Positions 30,701 through 40,835 are shown, numbered from the stretch's first letter. The stretch: 64,000 nt of DNA from Argyresthia goedartella (GCA_949825045.1 OX463824.1:28676001-28740000), one strand, 5' to 3'. The notes: a model not told the origin generated them from the letters alone. Translations and numbers: made by a program.

Positions 30701-33700
30701 CATAGTGCGAGGAACAAACAGCATCAACAGCTTCTGGCATGGTTGACTCAAATCGGCGCGCGTTCAAGTTTTTTACAAACTGAGCGACAAATGGAGAACA
30801 ATTTGCCCCAAAAATTAAGGATGACATTACATACGTCTTTAGTTCATCGCTAGGGTTGTCCCTCCATAGGAACCTTAGAGCGTGTTGGTCTTCGTCGCGA
30901 ATCTTGACCCGTAGAAACATATCTCTTATGTCACCGGTTACTCCAACTTTGTTTTCCCTGAAACGTAACATAATACCAAACAGTGATGACAGTAAGTCGG
31001 GTCCAGTGAGTAGGTAATCGTTGAGACAATTACCATGTACCTTATTCGCTGAGTCGAAGACCAAACGTAGGCGTTGTTTATTAGGGTTGTCAACGCCAAA
31101 ATGAGGGAGATAAAATGTTTTGGATCTCACCTGTGTGTCTGACAATTCTTGTGCGTAGTCATTTTGGAACAAATGACGAACGCGCTCCCGATACCTGTTA
31201 GCAAAACCGGAATCTTTAGCCATCTTCCTTTCGATGCCTTTCATCCTATTTAGGGCGGAAGGGTACGAGTCAGGCATATTGCAACGTTCATCCCTCCACG
31301 GCAGGCCAACATGCCAGCGGCCGTTGATGAGCTTGGCGGACCGCTCCAGCTGCGCGATCGCGCGGACCTCATCCGCATTTTGGCGCGCATGCGTTGACAC
31401 CCCTACAGAATCTAAAAGAAATGAACGCCTTACATCTTCGTGGATCTCCCTCAAAGAGCACTCGTCCCCATTGACGTGATTCATCGGGCTATCTGCAATA
31501 AACAAATTAGTTTGGACATTCGTGGATAAACACCGTCCGGACGGACGGACAGTCCGCGGCACGCACACTTTCCCATGCACGCTCCACCCTAGTGGGGAGA
31601 GAGTAGCGAATGGCTCATTTGACTTTCCTACTCTCAATTGTATAGGTAACAGAAGATGATGATTATCTTGACCTATTAACAATTCTGGTTTTGAATCGGT
31701 AGTACACATATTATGTTCAATATCTGACAGGTAAGCATAATTAACCAATTTTAAAACTGACAAAGTTTGCAAGGGTAAACTCATTTCATCAACACAACGC
31801 ATTTTAACATTATAAACCTTATTGTCCATACCCATAAGGTCCACGTTTACTATCGTCGATTTGCACACAAGTTCATCATCTCCGAAGGCGCCGCGAACGC
31901 GCAATGTCTCTGAGTGACCACGTAGACCGACGCGCCGCGCGAGATTCGCACTTATTAACGAGACCGAAGATCCATCATCGAGTAACGCTGTACTATTTAC
32001 CGTCCCGTTAGGTCCTTGCACACATACCGGCACTACTTTTAATAACACTTTTTTATCACTCGCGTTTATATGCGTCAGAGTCTCAGGAATGATATCAGGC
32101 TCGGGATCATGCTGCACTAACGCATTCGTAGCTGAAGTACTCGGAGCGCTCGAAGGCCCCGATGATGATGACGTAAGCGGTACCTCGATCTTGTTTACTA
32201 TGTAGTGAAGAAGGCGGTGATGCGACTCGCCGCATCCATCCTTATCACATGCGGGCGCGGGGCATGATTCTCGCTCGTGTTTACATAATAGGCATTTATA
32301 ACATAGACCATGTTTTCTGACGAATTGCCACCTGACTTTGCGCAGCGCTCGTTTAAATTGTTTGCAATCAGTCAACTTGTGCACCGATGATTGGCGGCAG
32401 AATAAACACTTTTTATCGCTTCCTTCGGCATGTACTAATATTGTATGACTACGTGCGTTGTTGATGTCCACGGGTTTATGTCTGTATCCCTCATTTCTTG
32501 TCGCAGTATACATACTTGCAGTAGTTGAAATCTTAATAGCTTCGTCATTAAGAAATTCGGACATGATGACTAATCTGTGTTTCTTGCCCTCTTTGATGAG
32601 ATTAAAGCTATAATCTGACCACTTCGAGATTAAGACAGTTGGAAGCTTGGATAAAATTATGGATACAATATTTACCCCTTGTAGGTGCTCCTCTTGACCA
32701 ACTGCTCGTACTGCTTCGACGTAATTTTGCACTTTCAATGCGAACGTGATTATATCCTTGTGGTATTCGTGGTGCAGCGGCTGTAGCTTCTTGATGTCAT
32801 ACAAAATACGGGAAATGATGCAGTCAGAATTACCATATCGTAGTTCCAACGCCGACATGACTTTATCAGGCGACGTGGCACTTATGAACAAAGCGTTGAC
32901 AGCATCCTTAGCGGCACCTCGTAGGCATTTTCTTAGTCTCCATAGGTTTTCTCTGTCCGTGAATTGACATATCTCGGTCGACTCATAATAAGCTTGCTTG
33001 AATTGCAACCACTCTAAACTATCCCCAGAAAACTCAGGTAGATCTTTTGTTATGCTGAGTCTACTGAGCAGACTGGCTTTCGGTGCGCTATTGACATTAG
33101 CACTGGAGATATTCTTTACCGCTTCAGCTAAAACATTAATTGCGCTGTTGAGTGCTGTGACGGTGCCATCAGGCGGCGGCAGCGAGGCAGCCGGCACGGA
33201 CGCCGGGACGGGCGTGGGCGTGGCGGCGCGTGGCGCTGGGCCGGGTACGGGCGTCAGCTTTGGCACATGATGTGGCAACTCACCTGCCTCGAACTCATTG
33301 TTGAGAACTTGGTGCTGATATGATTGCGGTTCCTTGTGGTTACTCTGATGTTCCACCCATTCTGCTACTTCGCGTTGAGGAAGAAAATCCCTTCGATCCA
33401 CTTGTGAACTGTATTCCAGGTCTTCCTCGCTGCTGCTGAGTGCTGCTAGTTGGGCATCCAGAGTTTTATCGATGAGCTCCATCTGAATAGCGGCTTTTTG
33501 CTTCGCAGCTTCTAACAATAGCTGTTTCTTTTTGGCTTCCTTAGACGACGAAGACATTTTGGAGCCCCTGCTGGTAGCAGCTTTTGTTACACTCGAGACT
33601 GGAGGCATTTTATTGTGAACACCGCACGCCGTTGGTTCCGACTTGATACTACCCTCAACTTTTTTTGTGTTGGCGAGGATATTATGAACACGTTGCGAGT

Positions 33701-34175
33701 GTTGCGACGCACTTTGCATCATCATTCCCAACTTGGCTGCAGAATCTTGACTATTAGGTGCCTCACTATGCTTGTCGTTATTGGACATCTTTTGTTTGTC
33801 TTCTAGAAGCTTCCTCTCCTGTTCTTCACGAAGCGCTTTCGACCTCCGTGTTTCGGGCTTGGTTGGCGTGTGGAACATGGATCCGGTTCGAAGACCACTT
33901 TGTATACTACGGGGTTCGGTGTGGAAGAAAACCAATACGTTTCTAGGAGACTGGGTATATTTTATCTTGAAAATATTTAACAAAAAAATGTCGCAACGCG
34001 GTGTGCGACTAAGCTCGCGGTTAGCAGAGGACTGCCTGCCCTTGATATGTAACGGAATGCTTTGCATCTGCCCGTTTTACAATTATATACTTAAAGTCTA
34101 TACATTAAGGTAAGTATTTGCATAACAAAGTTTAAAGGAATAAAAGTACCTAAGTATATGAGCGCATCGCTAACA
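27704..34175 (-). mobile_element. BEL/Pao retrotransposon copy 3, apparently complete and intact
   Basis: LTRs lie at 27704-27958 (255 bp) and 33901-34175 (275 bp), read on the - strand as TGTTAGCG...TATACA. The 5-bp duplication GCTTC lies at 27699-27703 and 34176-34180. The only difference I see between the LTRs is a 20-bp block present in the right one (GTGTGGAAGAAAACCAATAC), implying a very recent insertion. The primer-site candidate (TGGTCTTCGAACCGG, - strand) follows the LTR near 33897. A purine run GGGGAGGGAG (- strand) precedes the 3' LTR at 27959. It is a different Pao family from copies 1 and 2 and sits in exon 2 of the foldback element. Confidence 0.95.
27984..34067 (-). CDS. gag-pol: Pao copy 3 Gag-Pol single open frame (2027 codons)
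   Basis: One uninterrupted frame encodes the whole replication machinery. It is open back into the LTR; the likely start is MFHTPTKPETRR at about 33880 or the later MSNNDKHSEA. Domains in order: a Gln/Lys-rich coiled N-terminus; BEL gag (LPEFSGDSLEWLQFKQAYYE); zinc knuckles CLFCRQSSVHKLTDC and CYKCLLCKHERESC (residues ~550-610); protease ALLDDGSSVSLIS (~710); reverse transcriptase with SSHYVDDYIDSL (~1130); RNase H LHLFSDASSQAMSAVGYWRW (~1370); integrase zinc-binding region HVKAAHGSQETVV; and the catalytic core YSDNGTNLRGAD with HWGGAWERLIRSVK. The stop is at 27984-27986. All catalytic residues I can check are present. Confidence 0.93.
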   Translation of the reverse strand: MQSIPLHIKGRQSSANRELSRTPRCDIFLLNIFKIKYTQSPRNVLVFFHTEPRSIQSGLRTGSMFHTPTKPETRRSKALREEQERKLLEDKQKMSNNDKHSEAPNSQDSAAKLGMMMQSASQHSQRVHNILANTKKVEGSIKSEPTACGVHNKMPPVSSVTKAATSRGSKMSSSSKEAKKKQLLLEAAKQKAAIQMELIDKTLDAQLAALSSSEEDLEYSSQVDRRDFLPQREVAEWVEHQSNHKEPQSYQHQVLNNEFEAGELPHHVPKLTPVPGPAPRAATPTPVPASVPAASLPPPDGTVTALNSAINVLAEAVKNISSANVNSAPKASLLSRLSITKDLPEFSGDSLEWLQFKQAYYESTEICQFTDRENLWRLRKCLRGAAKDAVNALFISATSPDKVMSALELRYGNSDCIISRILYDIKKLQPLHHEYHKDIITFALKVQNYVEAVRAVGQEEHLQGVNIVSIILSKLPTVLISKWSDYSFNLIKEGKKHRLVIMSEFLNDEAIKISTTASMYTATRNEGYRHKPVDINNARSHTILVHAEGSDKKCLFCRQSSVHKLTDCKQFKRALRKVRWQFVRKHGLCYKCLLCKHERESCPAPACDKDGCGESHHRLLHYIVNKIEVPLTSSSSGPSSAPSTSATNALVQHDPEPDIIPETLTHINASDKKVLLKVVPVCVQGPNGTVNSTALLDDGSSVSLISANLARRVGLRGHSETLRVRGAFGDDELVCKSTIVNVDLMGMDNKVYNVKMRCVDEMSLPLQTLSVLKLVNYAYLSDIEHNMCTTDSKPELLIGQDNHHLLLPIQLRVGKSNEPFATLSPLGWSVHGKVCVPRTVRPSGRCLSTNVQTNLFIADSPMNHVNGDECSLREIHEDVRRSFLLDSVGVSTHARQNADEVRAIAQLERSAKLINGRWHVGLPWRDERCNMPDSYPSALNRMKGIERKMAKDSGFANRYRERVRHLFQNDYAQELSDTQVRSKTFYLPHFGVDNPNKQRLRLVFDSANKVHGNCLNDYLLTGPDLLSSLFGIMLRFRENKVGVTGDIRDMFLRVKIRDEDQHALRFLWRDNPSDELKTYVMSSLIFGANCSPFVAQFVKNLNARRFESTMPEAVDAVCSSHYVDDYIDSLPDEATAIKMVRDISSIHSAGGFEIRNWTSNSIAVLNSVPKESLGTAAVRFKVDQQHVGERTLGLIWYPADDMLAFDVSLKRIPESIISGDERPTKRLMLKVIMSIFDVLGFLAPFTIQGRIMLQDTWRLSIGWDDHIPDHIYIKWRKWIDLLKVINKLRIPRFYSSAARNGEKDSQPEATCASEMQGPAASSAPDTATHGVTRCYDGVATTTSATTCSVPNNNYNNLELHLFSDASSQAMSAVGYWRWNNNGIVHVAFIASKCRVMPVKPLTIPKAELQAGVLAARLANTIVNEHKLTPLRRYFWCDSTTVIHWIRNKNRTYKVFEANRLGEIDELTRVDEWRYISTKLNVADLATRESFDLYLQDEWFKGPSLLYDDKSVWPKDVIPAGYKDETMGCVAVVQELAKPACLPVPDPQRFSSWLRLTRATATVLKFIARCKGQAAEIDCAMMERAEVLLLKHAQLESFGEELARIQKQMTLHRSSRLLKLSPILDEQGVLRVGGRIDAAADVTLDIKRPVILDGRHPVARMIVRHFHVKAAHGSQETVVNEIKQRYWVLRLRSTVKFVASRCMLCRILKCKPQIPRMGDLPQARVAHHQRPFFHCGLDLFGPMEVAVGRRREKRYGVLFTCLTVRAIHIELVTSLTTDSLIMALRRMAARRAWPRHLYSDNGTNLRGADTELQRSMQALDTDVLKAEGVNNNMDWTFIPPASPHWGGAWERLIRSVKTALKVILNERAPRDEVLITLMAEIENMVNSRPLMHVSVDPGDNESLTPNHFLLGSSSRLPIIGEFDDSDLNLRKQWRKAQRLADMYWQRWVREILPDLVPRTKWQEERKPLQIGDLVLVVDPNSPRNIWPKGLITQVIPGRDGRVRLVEVRTASGTWRRSAARIAPIPVSV

Positions 34176-34576
34176 GCTTCACTAGCCGTGGAAGTATTAA
34201 CACGCACCTGAAAAAGTAGGTTTTTTTGATGAAATAAAAGTATTCGATAGATAATTTTCATAAAGTGTTTCATTGATAAAACTATAAGAAGAAATCATCA
34301 TGAATGATCTTACGAAAAATTATTCAACTTATATAACATTTTTAGGTTACTTTTTGAAACTAATGTTTTTAAAAAACAGTAAGAAGCTTACATGTGATGG
34401 AATTTAATAATACAAAAAATGCAAATTTCTTAAGAATTATTCTATCTCGTAATAACTAGTTTAAATTATTATAGTAATAAAATAATTAAATTCCACACGC
34501 TTTGTAGTAGCATTATTTCGTTATAAAAATTTAATATTTAAAATGTTTTACTATATAAATTTAAAAGATTTTTTTA

Positions 34577-34825
34577 TTATGTACGTACTGCATTTTCTGT
34601 AGCAAAATTATTAAATTCTTCATTATATTTATTGTTTAATGCAGTCACTTTTTTATAACACGTGGTATGATAACCAAGAAATGACGCGTTGGTTAGTTCA
34701 ACGTCGTTGTATTTAAAGTTTTTTAATTTTCGAAAAGCCAATTTTAATGAACAATTTTTAAAAGTTTCATCATTAAAATCCATTACAGAGTCACTTAAAT
34801 CACACAGAAAACACTTTTTAGCCAT
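34577..34825 (-). CDS. Foldback element left arm, exon 1 (mirror copy)
   Basis: The encoded residues are identical to those of the right-arm exon at 35093-35340, on the opposite strand. Together they form a head-to-head pair about 270 bases apart, sharing the 127-bp spacer and inner arm ends as a potential bidirectional promoter region. Its downstream exon 2 is interrupted by the Pao insertion at 27704-34175. Confidence 0.6.
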   Translation of the reverse strand: MAKKCFLCDLSDSVMDFNDETFKNCSLKLAFRKLKNFKYNDVELTNASFLGYHTTCYKKVTALNNKYNEEFNNFATENAVRT

Positions 34826-35092
34826 GTTTGGAACAATAAATTATCAAGAAATAATATCGATACGTAGCAGCAACAGTTGCTCCGAAATAATGCTCCATTT
34901 CATGTACCATGGCCCGATGCACTTGAGACGGTCATTAGGCGTTAACAATAGGATTAGTGATAACAAAAGATACCTGGCCAGACTCTTTTGCGGCGTGGTA
35001 TTTTACATGTGTTATAAGTGTTGAGCATTATTTCGGAGCAACTGTTGCTGCTACGTATCGATATTATTTCTTGATAATTTATTGTTCCAAAC

Positions 35093-35340
35093 ATGGCTAA
35101 AAAGTGTTTTCTGTGTGATTTAAGTGACTCTGTAATGGATTTTAATGATGAAACTTTTAAAAATTGTTCATTAAAATTGGCTTTTCGAAAATTAAAAAAC
35201 TTTAAATACAACGACGTTGAACTAACCAACGCGTCATTTCTTGGTTATCATACCACGTGTTATAAAAAAGTGACTGCATTAAACAATAAATATAATGAAG
35301 AATTTAATAATTTTGCTACAGAAAATGCAGTACGTACATA
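35093..35340 (+). CDS. Foldback element right arm, exon 1 of an unknown zinc-finger-like gene
   Basis: The ATG at 35093 starts MAKKCFLCDLSDSVMD. A CxxC pair and later YHTTCYKKVTALNNKY (HxxxC) suggest a small zinc-binding domain of the kind found at the N-terminus of some insect transposon-related proteins. I do not recognise the family with certainty. After the codons for ENA (ending about 35332) comes GTACGT, a good splice donor; the open frame stops eight bases later. Its twin is at 34577-34825 on the - strand. Confidence 0.6.
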
Positions 35341-35710
35341 ATAAAAAAATCTTTTAAATTTATATAGTAAACACATTTTAAATATTAAATTTTTATAACG
35401 AAATAATGCTACTACAAAGCGTGTGGAATTTAATTATTTTATTACTATAATAATTTAAACTAGTTATTACGAGATAGAATAATTCTTAAGAAATTTGCAT
35501 TTTTTGTATTATTAAATTCCATCACATGTAAGCTTCTTACTGTTTTTTAAAAACATTAGTTTCAAAAAGTAACCTAAAAATGTTATATAAGTTGAATAAT
35601 TTTTCGTAAGATCATTCATGATGATTTCTTCTTATAGTTTTATCAATGAAACACTTTATGAAAATTATCTATCGAATACTTTTATTTCATCAAAAAAACC
35701 TACTTTTTCA

Positions 35711-35847
35711 GGTGCGTGTTAATACTTCCACGGCTAGTGAAGCCTCAAAAAGTATTGCATCTAATGTCGATTCCTGTGCAACAGGTACAGAGGGTGAAGA
35801 AAGTCATGCTGATGCTATGGCAGAGATTTCTACAAATGTAGAAGAGG
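35711..35847 (+). CDS. Foldback element right arm, exon 2
   Basis: A T-rich stretch and TTTCAG precede 35711. The frame gives VRVNTSTASEASKSIASNVD, an acidic stretch GTEGEESHADAMAEI, and ends STNVEE before GTATTA. This Ser/Glu-rich segment looks like a disordered linker. Exon 3 would start after TTAGCAG at about 35947 with PSTSAPSSFSK. Splicing in phase 0 is consistent across all three. In the left arm exon 2 is split by the Pao insertion. Confidence 0.5.
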
Positions 35848-36963
35848 TATTAAATATTCAGATTTTTATTTGAAGTGTTTTTTTTAACATGAATTTTCTT
35901 CTTTGGACATTATACTATTTAATAAATAATTTTTATTGTTTTAGCAGCCATCAACCTCAGCACCATCGTCATTTAGCAAATTATTTCTTTACAAAAATAT
36001 TCATACACTTAAATATAATGACGATTTATATATATATGTATATATATATAAATAAATATTTACATATATGTACTACATACATAATTTTATCATTTTGTGC
36101 AAAAATGCATTGCCAGATGCTCTGAAATAATGCTCAACACTTACTATAGCCTATCACCGTCTTTCTCAATTTCACAAACAAAGAGCATGCGCACTCTCTT
36201 TCTTTCGACGACAGAGCGACACACAGCTGCAATGCTGCGTCCTTTTCTATCTCACTAGATACGTTCCTCGGACCTCTCTTTCGCACGTATTCAACCGCAC
36301 GAATATTTCGTTTTTCAAAAATCGACAACCGGGATTTAGCACCAATTTTTTGCAGCCAACCTTATATCATTATATTCAAAATAAAATTATCTTTATTTTG
36401 ATTTAAGGTTTATTGCGTAACTGGATCGTTGCAAATTACTAGTACCGATTTACCTGTATATACCTGCCTACCTGATGATTGCACCGGAAAAAAAAGTCAA
36501 CCCAGCGTTTGCATATTCTATGAGCTACATACTTTCGATTAGTATACAGTTTTTTGCGTAAGGGAATGAGTGTAATGTTAAAAAAAAAACATTTTTTAAT
36601 TATTAATTAATTACACTTTGCACCAAATTTTTTAGACAACCTCCTGTAAATAATTTTTTTAACATATTTAATTTTATAAAAAAATCATTTTCATCCCGTA
36701 ATACGATGGGTGAGGGTCATTCTATGGCCGGATCTTAGACTATAAACCATACTGTTGACGCTCTGGGCGAGTCATTTTATTATTACAGAGTTTAACTGTG
36801 TTTTGGTATGGTCGTGGCACACAATTCCACTGCCTGTCACTCGAAACCGACTAATCTTATAGGTTATGGGCCCAGTGCAGTTGTGCCTCGCGATTTGCTT
36901 ATATACTGTGTGGAATACATCTGAGAATCGGGCTACTTAAGTTTATTTCCACAAGACATCACA

Positions 36964-37944
36964 ATGTCCACTCCGCGGTCGTCATCATCGTCGCCAATGT
37001 CGGGTGAGGCCCCCCGTACGGAATACGTGGCAGGAGCCCCCGCGACTGCGTCTGCGCCTCATGTGAGTGTGAACAACATTGAGAGGTTAGAAGGAGCCGC
37101 CAACTTTCACACGTGGAAGTTTTCTATGAAAAATCTAATGATATTGGAAAACCTGTGGAATGCGGTCGAAGGGCGTGATAATGACCACGTGCGTGATCAA
37201 CGTGCTCTGGCGCGCATTTGCCTTTCTATTAACACTAGCTTATTTCAATACGTGCGTAACGCTAAAACCGCCGCTAACGCTTGGAAAAGCCTTTCTGATA
37301 TTTTTGAAGATAAAGGATTGTATCGCCGAGTTTTGCTTCTGCGACGATTGCACAAAATTCAATACACAGATTTCAATTGCATGTCCAACTACATCGAGAA
37401 GTTATCGACATTAGTACATCAATTGCATGATATTGGCAAGGTGATTGAGGATGCCGAAGTCGCCGAAATATTGCTTAGTGGCTTGCCAGCAGAATATGAT
37501 CCCCTTGTGTCCAATCTATCTACAGTATCTGTTACGAACGTCATATCAAGCGAACTCGTCAAAAGTCGACTGCTTCAAGAATATTCGAGAAAATCTATAG
37601 TTGATAGTAGTACAGCCTATATAACCAAGACTAATTCTTTAGTGTGTGACTACTGTCATAAACAAGGACATACAAAAGCAAGATGCTTCAAGTTGAAACG
37701 ATTCAAAAAGAATTCTAAAACGGCAGCGGCAACTAGTATTGAAAAGACAAATATGGTGTCTGTATTCTTGACTCAATCAAATACACAGGATTTTTACATT
37801 GATAGCGGAGCCACCAGCCATATGGTTAACGATGTAAGCCTACTGGGAAATGTGAAGAAATTTGATTCAATTGTTACTGTAGCCAATAACGACAAATTAC
37901 AATGTAAAGAAATATGGTCAATATTGTACAAACTGAAATACTAA
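36964..37944 (+). pseudogene. gag: Copia Gag, zinc knuckle and protease start
   Basis: The ATG at 36964 starts a 326-codon frame. It contains the copia-type gag region (LEGAANFHTWKFSMKNLMIL, then LLLRRLHKIQYTDF, VAEILLSGLPAEYDPLVSNL), a CCHC knuckle CDYCHKQGHTKARC, and the protease active site FYIDSGATSHMVND. The frame runs into a stop soon after the protease motif (37942-37944), and sequence between there and the integrase part appears to be missing. Confidence 0.88.
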
Positions 37945-37969
37945 CAAGCCATCGCCAAAGGAGCTTTCC

Positions 37970-38814
37970 TTGCTTCTGAAAGCTAGCCAGGAATCATCGA
38001 GAGCCACAGTAGCAGCTGCAGAGCTATGGCATAGACGTCTAGGTCATCTGAACATAAAAGGTATGAAGTGTTTGCGGAATGGTGCATGTGGTATATCATT
38101 TCAGGATGGAGAATTGAAAGACTGCGCTCCATGTCTTGAGGGGAAGATGTCGGCTGCATCTTATCCCGTGAGACAAGGAAAGCGCGCTGATGAACCACTG
38201 CAGCTGATCCACTCCGACGTCTGTGGACCAATGCAGGAGCCCAGCTGGGGAGGGGCGAGTATCTTGTGACATTCACCGACGATCACAGCAGGAAGACCTT
38301 CGGATATTTGATGAACGAGAAATCCGAGATAATGCACCATTTTATTAATTTTAAAGCACTAGTAGAAAAACAAACAGGGTTTCCAATTAAAGTTTTACGA
38401 TCCGACAATGGTGGTGAATATTTTAATAAGCGGTTCTCTGAATATTTAGATAAGGAAGGCATTGTGCATCAGAGCACTGTCCCTTACTGCCCACAACAGA
38501 ATGGGGTTAGTGAGCGATTAAATCGCACATTAATGGACAAATTAAGATGTATGCTCATTGAATCAGGTCTCTGCATTCGTTATTGGGGAGAGGCAATTAT
38601 GACTGCAATATACTTGAAAAATAGATCCCCTACTAACATTTTAGCAGGACGAATGCCGGAGGAACTGTGGACTGGATCCAAAGTGGATTTAAGCCATCTT
38701 AGAGTTTTTGGCTGTGTTGCTTATTATTTGAACCCATCTGAGAAACGTAAAAAATTAGTTGTGAAAGCAAAAATGGGTATTTTTGTAGGTTATAGCGACA
38801 CTACCAAGGGGTAA
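37970..38814 (+). pseudogene. int: Copia pre-integrase and integrase region (frameshifted)
   Basis: 37970-38269 has the zinc-binding pre-integrase motif ELWHRRLGHLNIKGMKCL with CAPCLEGK, and LIHSDVCGPM with the first catalytic Asp. After a frameshift near 38265, the frame 38266-38814 has FTDDHSRKTFGYLM, VLRSDNGGEYFNKRF, and YCPQQNGVSERLNRTLM with the catalytic Glu. It ends in a GYSDTTKG motif before a stop at 38812. Confidence 0.88.
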
Positions 38815-38816
38815 GG

Positions 38817-40835
38817 TTGTCTGACCCATGTAATCCTACTTCTGTGATATTATCTCGTACAGTAGCATTTATTGAAAATAAATTTTATAATTTTAAAATA
38901 TCTAATAATTTGACTAATTTTTTTTTTATACATTTGACATTTTACTCAATAATTGCAATGATGATAATTAGTAGTGAATCTAATCGAAATTTATCTGAAA
39001 TTCCAGATCTAAATGAAGATGAGGAATATTGTACTGGAAGTGAGAATGGCTCACAGTCTGCTGACGAGTCTGCCGCCGTTAACTGCAGCGAGACGGTGTC
39101 ATCTGGCCAGGTTTCGAGTGAAATACCTTCTGATAGGGAAGCTGTCACCATGAGACCGTCAGGACGTCCTGCTCGTACTGTAAGAGCTCCAAAAAGGTAT
39201 GGAGATTATGATTATTCTATGCTAACACAGCATGCCTTGATTGAGGTACCGGCGTCGTACGATGAGGCAATGGCCTCAGAGTTGCGTGAGGAATGGCTCG
39301 CCGCCATGCAGAGTGAGCATGCTTCCTTAATCCAGAATAAAGTTTGGAGGTTAGTAGATAGACCTGCTAATAAAAATGTTATGAAATGTAAATGGGTTTT
39401 CAAAGTTAAGCATGATGCTGATGGGAAATTCGATAAATTTAAAGCACGACTAGTTGCAAAGGGTTTCACCCAAAAACAGGGAATAGATTATAACGAAACT
39501 TTTTCTCCTGTAGTTCGCCATTCGTCAATGCGAATCTTATTTTCTTGATATGGACTTAGAAATTGATCATATTGATGTAGAAACTGCATTTTTGAACGGA
39601 AACTTAATAAGATCATACACATGGAACAACCAGAAGGTTTTTCAAATAATGATGTAAATAAAGTTTGTCTATTGCAGAAAAGTATATATGGTTTGAAACA
39701 GGCGAGTAAAATGTGGAATAAAATAGTAAATTCTGTTCTAGTTGACAATGGTTTCAAACAGTCTCGTTGTGAACCATGTGTATATACTAAAAGAGTTCAA
39801 AATGATTATGTAATCATCTCACTGTATGTAGACGATTTTTAAGTATTTTATTCTAAAAATAGCATCATTAAGAATGAATTATTGAATGTTTTAAATAAGG
39901 AAATCAATATTAAGAATTTAGGTCCATTAAAGAATTTTCTTGGTATGAGAGTGACTAGAGATAAATCTAAAAACATTTTGTATTTAGATCAGACAGAGTA
40001 TCTATGAAAATTGTTAAAACGATTTAATATGGAAAACTGTAAATCTGCAAGCACACCTATGGCTATAAATTTTAATTTATCTTATTGTAAAGAACCTAAT
40101 TTTCTTATTCTAGATGAAAATTGTGACTACAGACAACTTATGGGTAGTCTTATGTATTTGTCTGTATGTACTAGACCGGATATTTCTTATGCATGTAGCC
40201 AATTAAGCCAGTTCAATAACAGCTTCAACATGTCTCATTGGATTGCAGCTAAAAGAATTCTTAGGTAGGTACTTAGCCGGCACAATTAATTACTGTTTAT
40301 ATTTTATAAAGAGTGTTGATTGGTCTTTAAAGGCATATACCGATGCTGACTGGGGCCATATGATGATATGGTGTATGATTTTCGGTCTGTTTTGTCATTA
40401 CAAAACAGACCGAAAATCATACACGGGGTTTGTCATAAAGCTAGGTAGTAACACCATAAACTGGGAATCTCGTAAACAACGATGTGTTGCATTGTCTAGT
40501 ACAGAAGCGGAATATCTAGCAATAAGTGACGTATGTAAAGATATATGTTTTATCAAAAATTTGCTTTCAGAAATTTTGACTAAGGATATTCCACGTACAG
40601 TTTATAATGACAACCAGAGTGCACAAGACTTTTACAATGTAAAGAATTATGTCATAAGAGAACAAAGCACATAGGTATAAGATATCATTTTGTAAAAGAA
40701 CTTGTTAATAATAATTCTATTTCAGTTAATTATCTCTGTACTGAAAAGATGATTGCAGATGTATTGACAAAGCCATTATGTCGGCAAAAGCACTCTGACT
40801 TCATTAATAGTATGAGTATACGCGAGACACTGTAA
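38817..40835 (+). pseudogene. pol: Copia reverse transcriptase and RNase H (multiple stops and frameshifts)
   Basis: The pieces in order are: WLAAMQSEHASLIQNKVWRL with KFKARLVAKGFTQKQGIDYN (to 39548); then EQPEGFSNNDVNKVCLLQKS with YGLKQASKMWN and SLYVDDF (39621-39842), where a stop directly follows the catalytic YVDD. LMGSLMYLSVCTRPDISYAC (40011-40268) follows, and then RNase H with AYTDADWG and CVALSSTEAEYLAISD (40243-40674). An inverted duplication of 25 bp (40371-40424) is embedded in the RNase H region but leaves it open. The end is a SMSIRETL stop at 40833-40835. Confidence 0.87.

Larger units (their letters stand above)
26705..36736. mobile_element. Giant inverted-repeat (foldback) element with duplicated exons
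   Basis: The left arm is 26705-27703 plus 34181-34895; the right arm is 35023-36736. Both total 1714 bp once the Pao insertion and one target duplication are removed. The outer ends read AAGATCCGGCCATAGAATGA in mirror orientation. The inner ends are GAGCATTATTTCGGAGCA and its complement around a 127-bp spacer. The arms look nearly identical, with only a few substitutions and small indels seen. Each arm carries the same exon series, transcribed outward from the centre. No transposase is visible, so the class of element is unknown. Confidence 0.85.
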
